From positions 2,087 through 8,354 of the forward strand of contig MEQV01000205.1 in assembly GCA_001770355.1 (NCBI GenBank): DNA of 6,268 bases. The letters are read 5' to 3'. Source of the DNA: Betaproteobacteria bacterium RIFCSPLOWO2_02_FULL_62_17. GTDB lineage: Bacteria > Pseudomonadota > Gammaproteobacteria > Burkholderiales > SG8-39. Shown piece by piece: positions 5,736 to 6,268 of the stretch (its first letter is position 1; each line of letters begins with the position of its first letter). The position numbers and the translations under genes were made by a program. Below the pieces are notes generated by a model that was not told the DNA's origin, did no database searches, and worked only from the letters and a program-made list of their open reading frames with translations.

Positions 5736-6268
5736 ATGAACAGTTTTGCATCGACCCGCCGGGCATACCTCGTGGCAGTCATGGCCGGTATCGGCGCCAT
5801 GGTTTCGCTGTCGGCGCTGACCCTTGCGCCCGGGATCGCCGCCGCGCAGGGCTTTCCCACCAAGCCTGTCATGCTCGTCGTTCCCAATCCGCCCGGCGGC
5901 GCGATCGACATCCAGGCGCGCCTGTATGCCAACAAACTGCAGGAGCTTTGGGGCCAGCCTGTGGTGGTGGAGTACAAAGCAGGCGGCGGCACGCTGATCG
6001 GCATGGATTACACGGCGAAGTCGGCCCCTGACGGTTATACGCTTTGCCTTGCGGTCACGCCGCTGGTCATCCTGCCGGCCTTGCAACCGAAGATGCCCTA
6101 TGACACCGTGAAAGATCTATCGGGCGTGACGCTGACTGCGGTGTCATCGATCCTGATTGCGGCCTCTCCGAAGCTCGCAGCGAATTCGCTTGGCGAGGTC
6201 ATCGCCCTGGCAAAGAAAAACCCGGGCAAGTTGACCTACGGCTCGCCTGGCACCGGCAGCTCGATGCA
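5736..6268 (+). CDS. Bug/TctC-family tripartite tricarboxylate transporter substrate-binding protein (3' end missing)
   Basis: The visible 177 residues are roughly the first half of a Bug-family protein (usually about 320-330 residues), a periplasmic receptor that binds small carboxylates, either for a TctAB-type membrane transporter or as an orphan sensor. Residues 1-37 form a signal peptide: STRRAYLV (6-13), a twin-arginine-like start, a hydrophobic stretch, and likely cleavage after Ala37 (GIAAA before QGFP). The mature part has the family hallmarks: FPTKPVMLVVPNPPGGAIDIQAR (split as FPTKPVMLVVP, 40-50, and NPPGGAIDIQAR, 51-62, with Asp58 in the ligand loop), GQPVVVEYKAGGG (73-85), APDGYTL (97-103) and MPYDTVKDL (120-128). 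The frame is open to the window edge. It is divergent from the dehydratase gene, suggesting it may capture that enzyme's substrate; the ligand cannot be read from sequence. Membrane subunits are not in view. Confidence 0.9.
   Translation, partial: MNSFASTRRAYLVAVMAGIGAMVSLSALTLAPGIAAAQGFPTKPVMLVVPNPPGGAIDIQARLYANKLQELWGQPVVVEYKAGGGTLIGMDYTAKSAPDGYTLCLAVTPLVILPALQPKMPYDTVKDLSGVTLTAVSSILIAASPKLAANSLGEVIALAKKNPGKLTYGSPGTGSSM

Overview
The window looks like chromosomal DNA of a high-GC proteobacterium, most likely a betaproteobacterium of the Burkholderiales type. This rests on the GC-rich third codon positions throughout, on a Bug-type (TctC) periplasmic binding protein, which is greatly expanded in that group, and on a split arylpyruvate (indolepyruvate):ferredoxin oxidoreductase whose beta subunit carries a long C-terminal extension. 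No species can be named from the sequence alone.

Layout. Positions 1-1452 (+) hold the 3' part of an iorB-type gene (gamma/beta domain of 2-oxoacid:ferredoxin oxidoreductase plus a DUF6537-like extension). Two bases later, 1455-3602 (+) is a complete iorA-type gene (thiamine-diphosphate subunit with a C-terminal iron-sulfur domain). A convergent gap, 3603-3861, follows. It holds a short hairpin around the iorA stop codon and a perfect 23-bp inverted repeat. On the minus strand, 3862-5535 is a complete IlvD/Edd-family dehydratase gene. A divergent gap of 200 bases, 5536-5735, has two small inverted repeats and two good ribosome binding sites. From 5736 (+) to the right edge is the 5' part of a Bug/TctC-family substrate-binding protein gene, with signal peptide.

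How they may work together. IorB and IorA should form one enzyme that oxidatively decarboxylates an aryl-2-oxoacid to an aryl-acyl-CoA and passes electrons to ferredoxin. The dehydratase and the binding protein are divergent neighbours and may serve uptake and dehydration of a small hydroxylated carboxylate; this is inferred from context. The two halves are convergent and need not share a function.

The most notable points are: (i) the dehydratase keeps all three Fe-S cysteines but has Met where E. coli IlvD has its Mg-ligand Glu491, with other changes near the active-site Ser; (ii) the IorA ferredoxin-like domain has a C-x2-D-x2-C first motif and an unusually long last spacing in the second; (iii) the perfect inverted repeat between the convergent genes. 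I see no RNA gene, CRISPR array or intact mobile element, and no clear evidence for a wholly new system.
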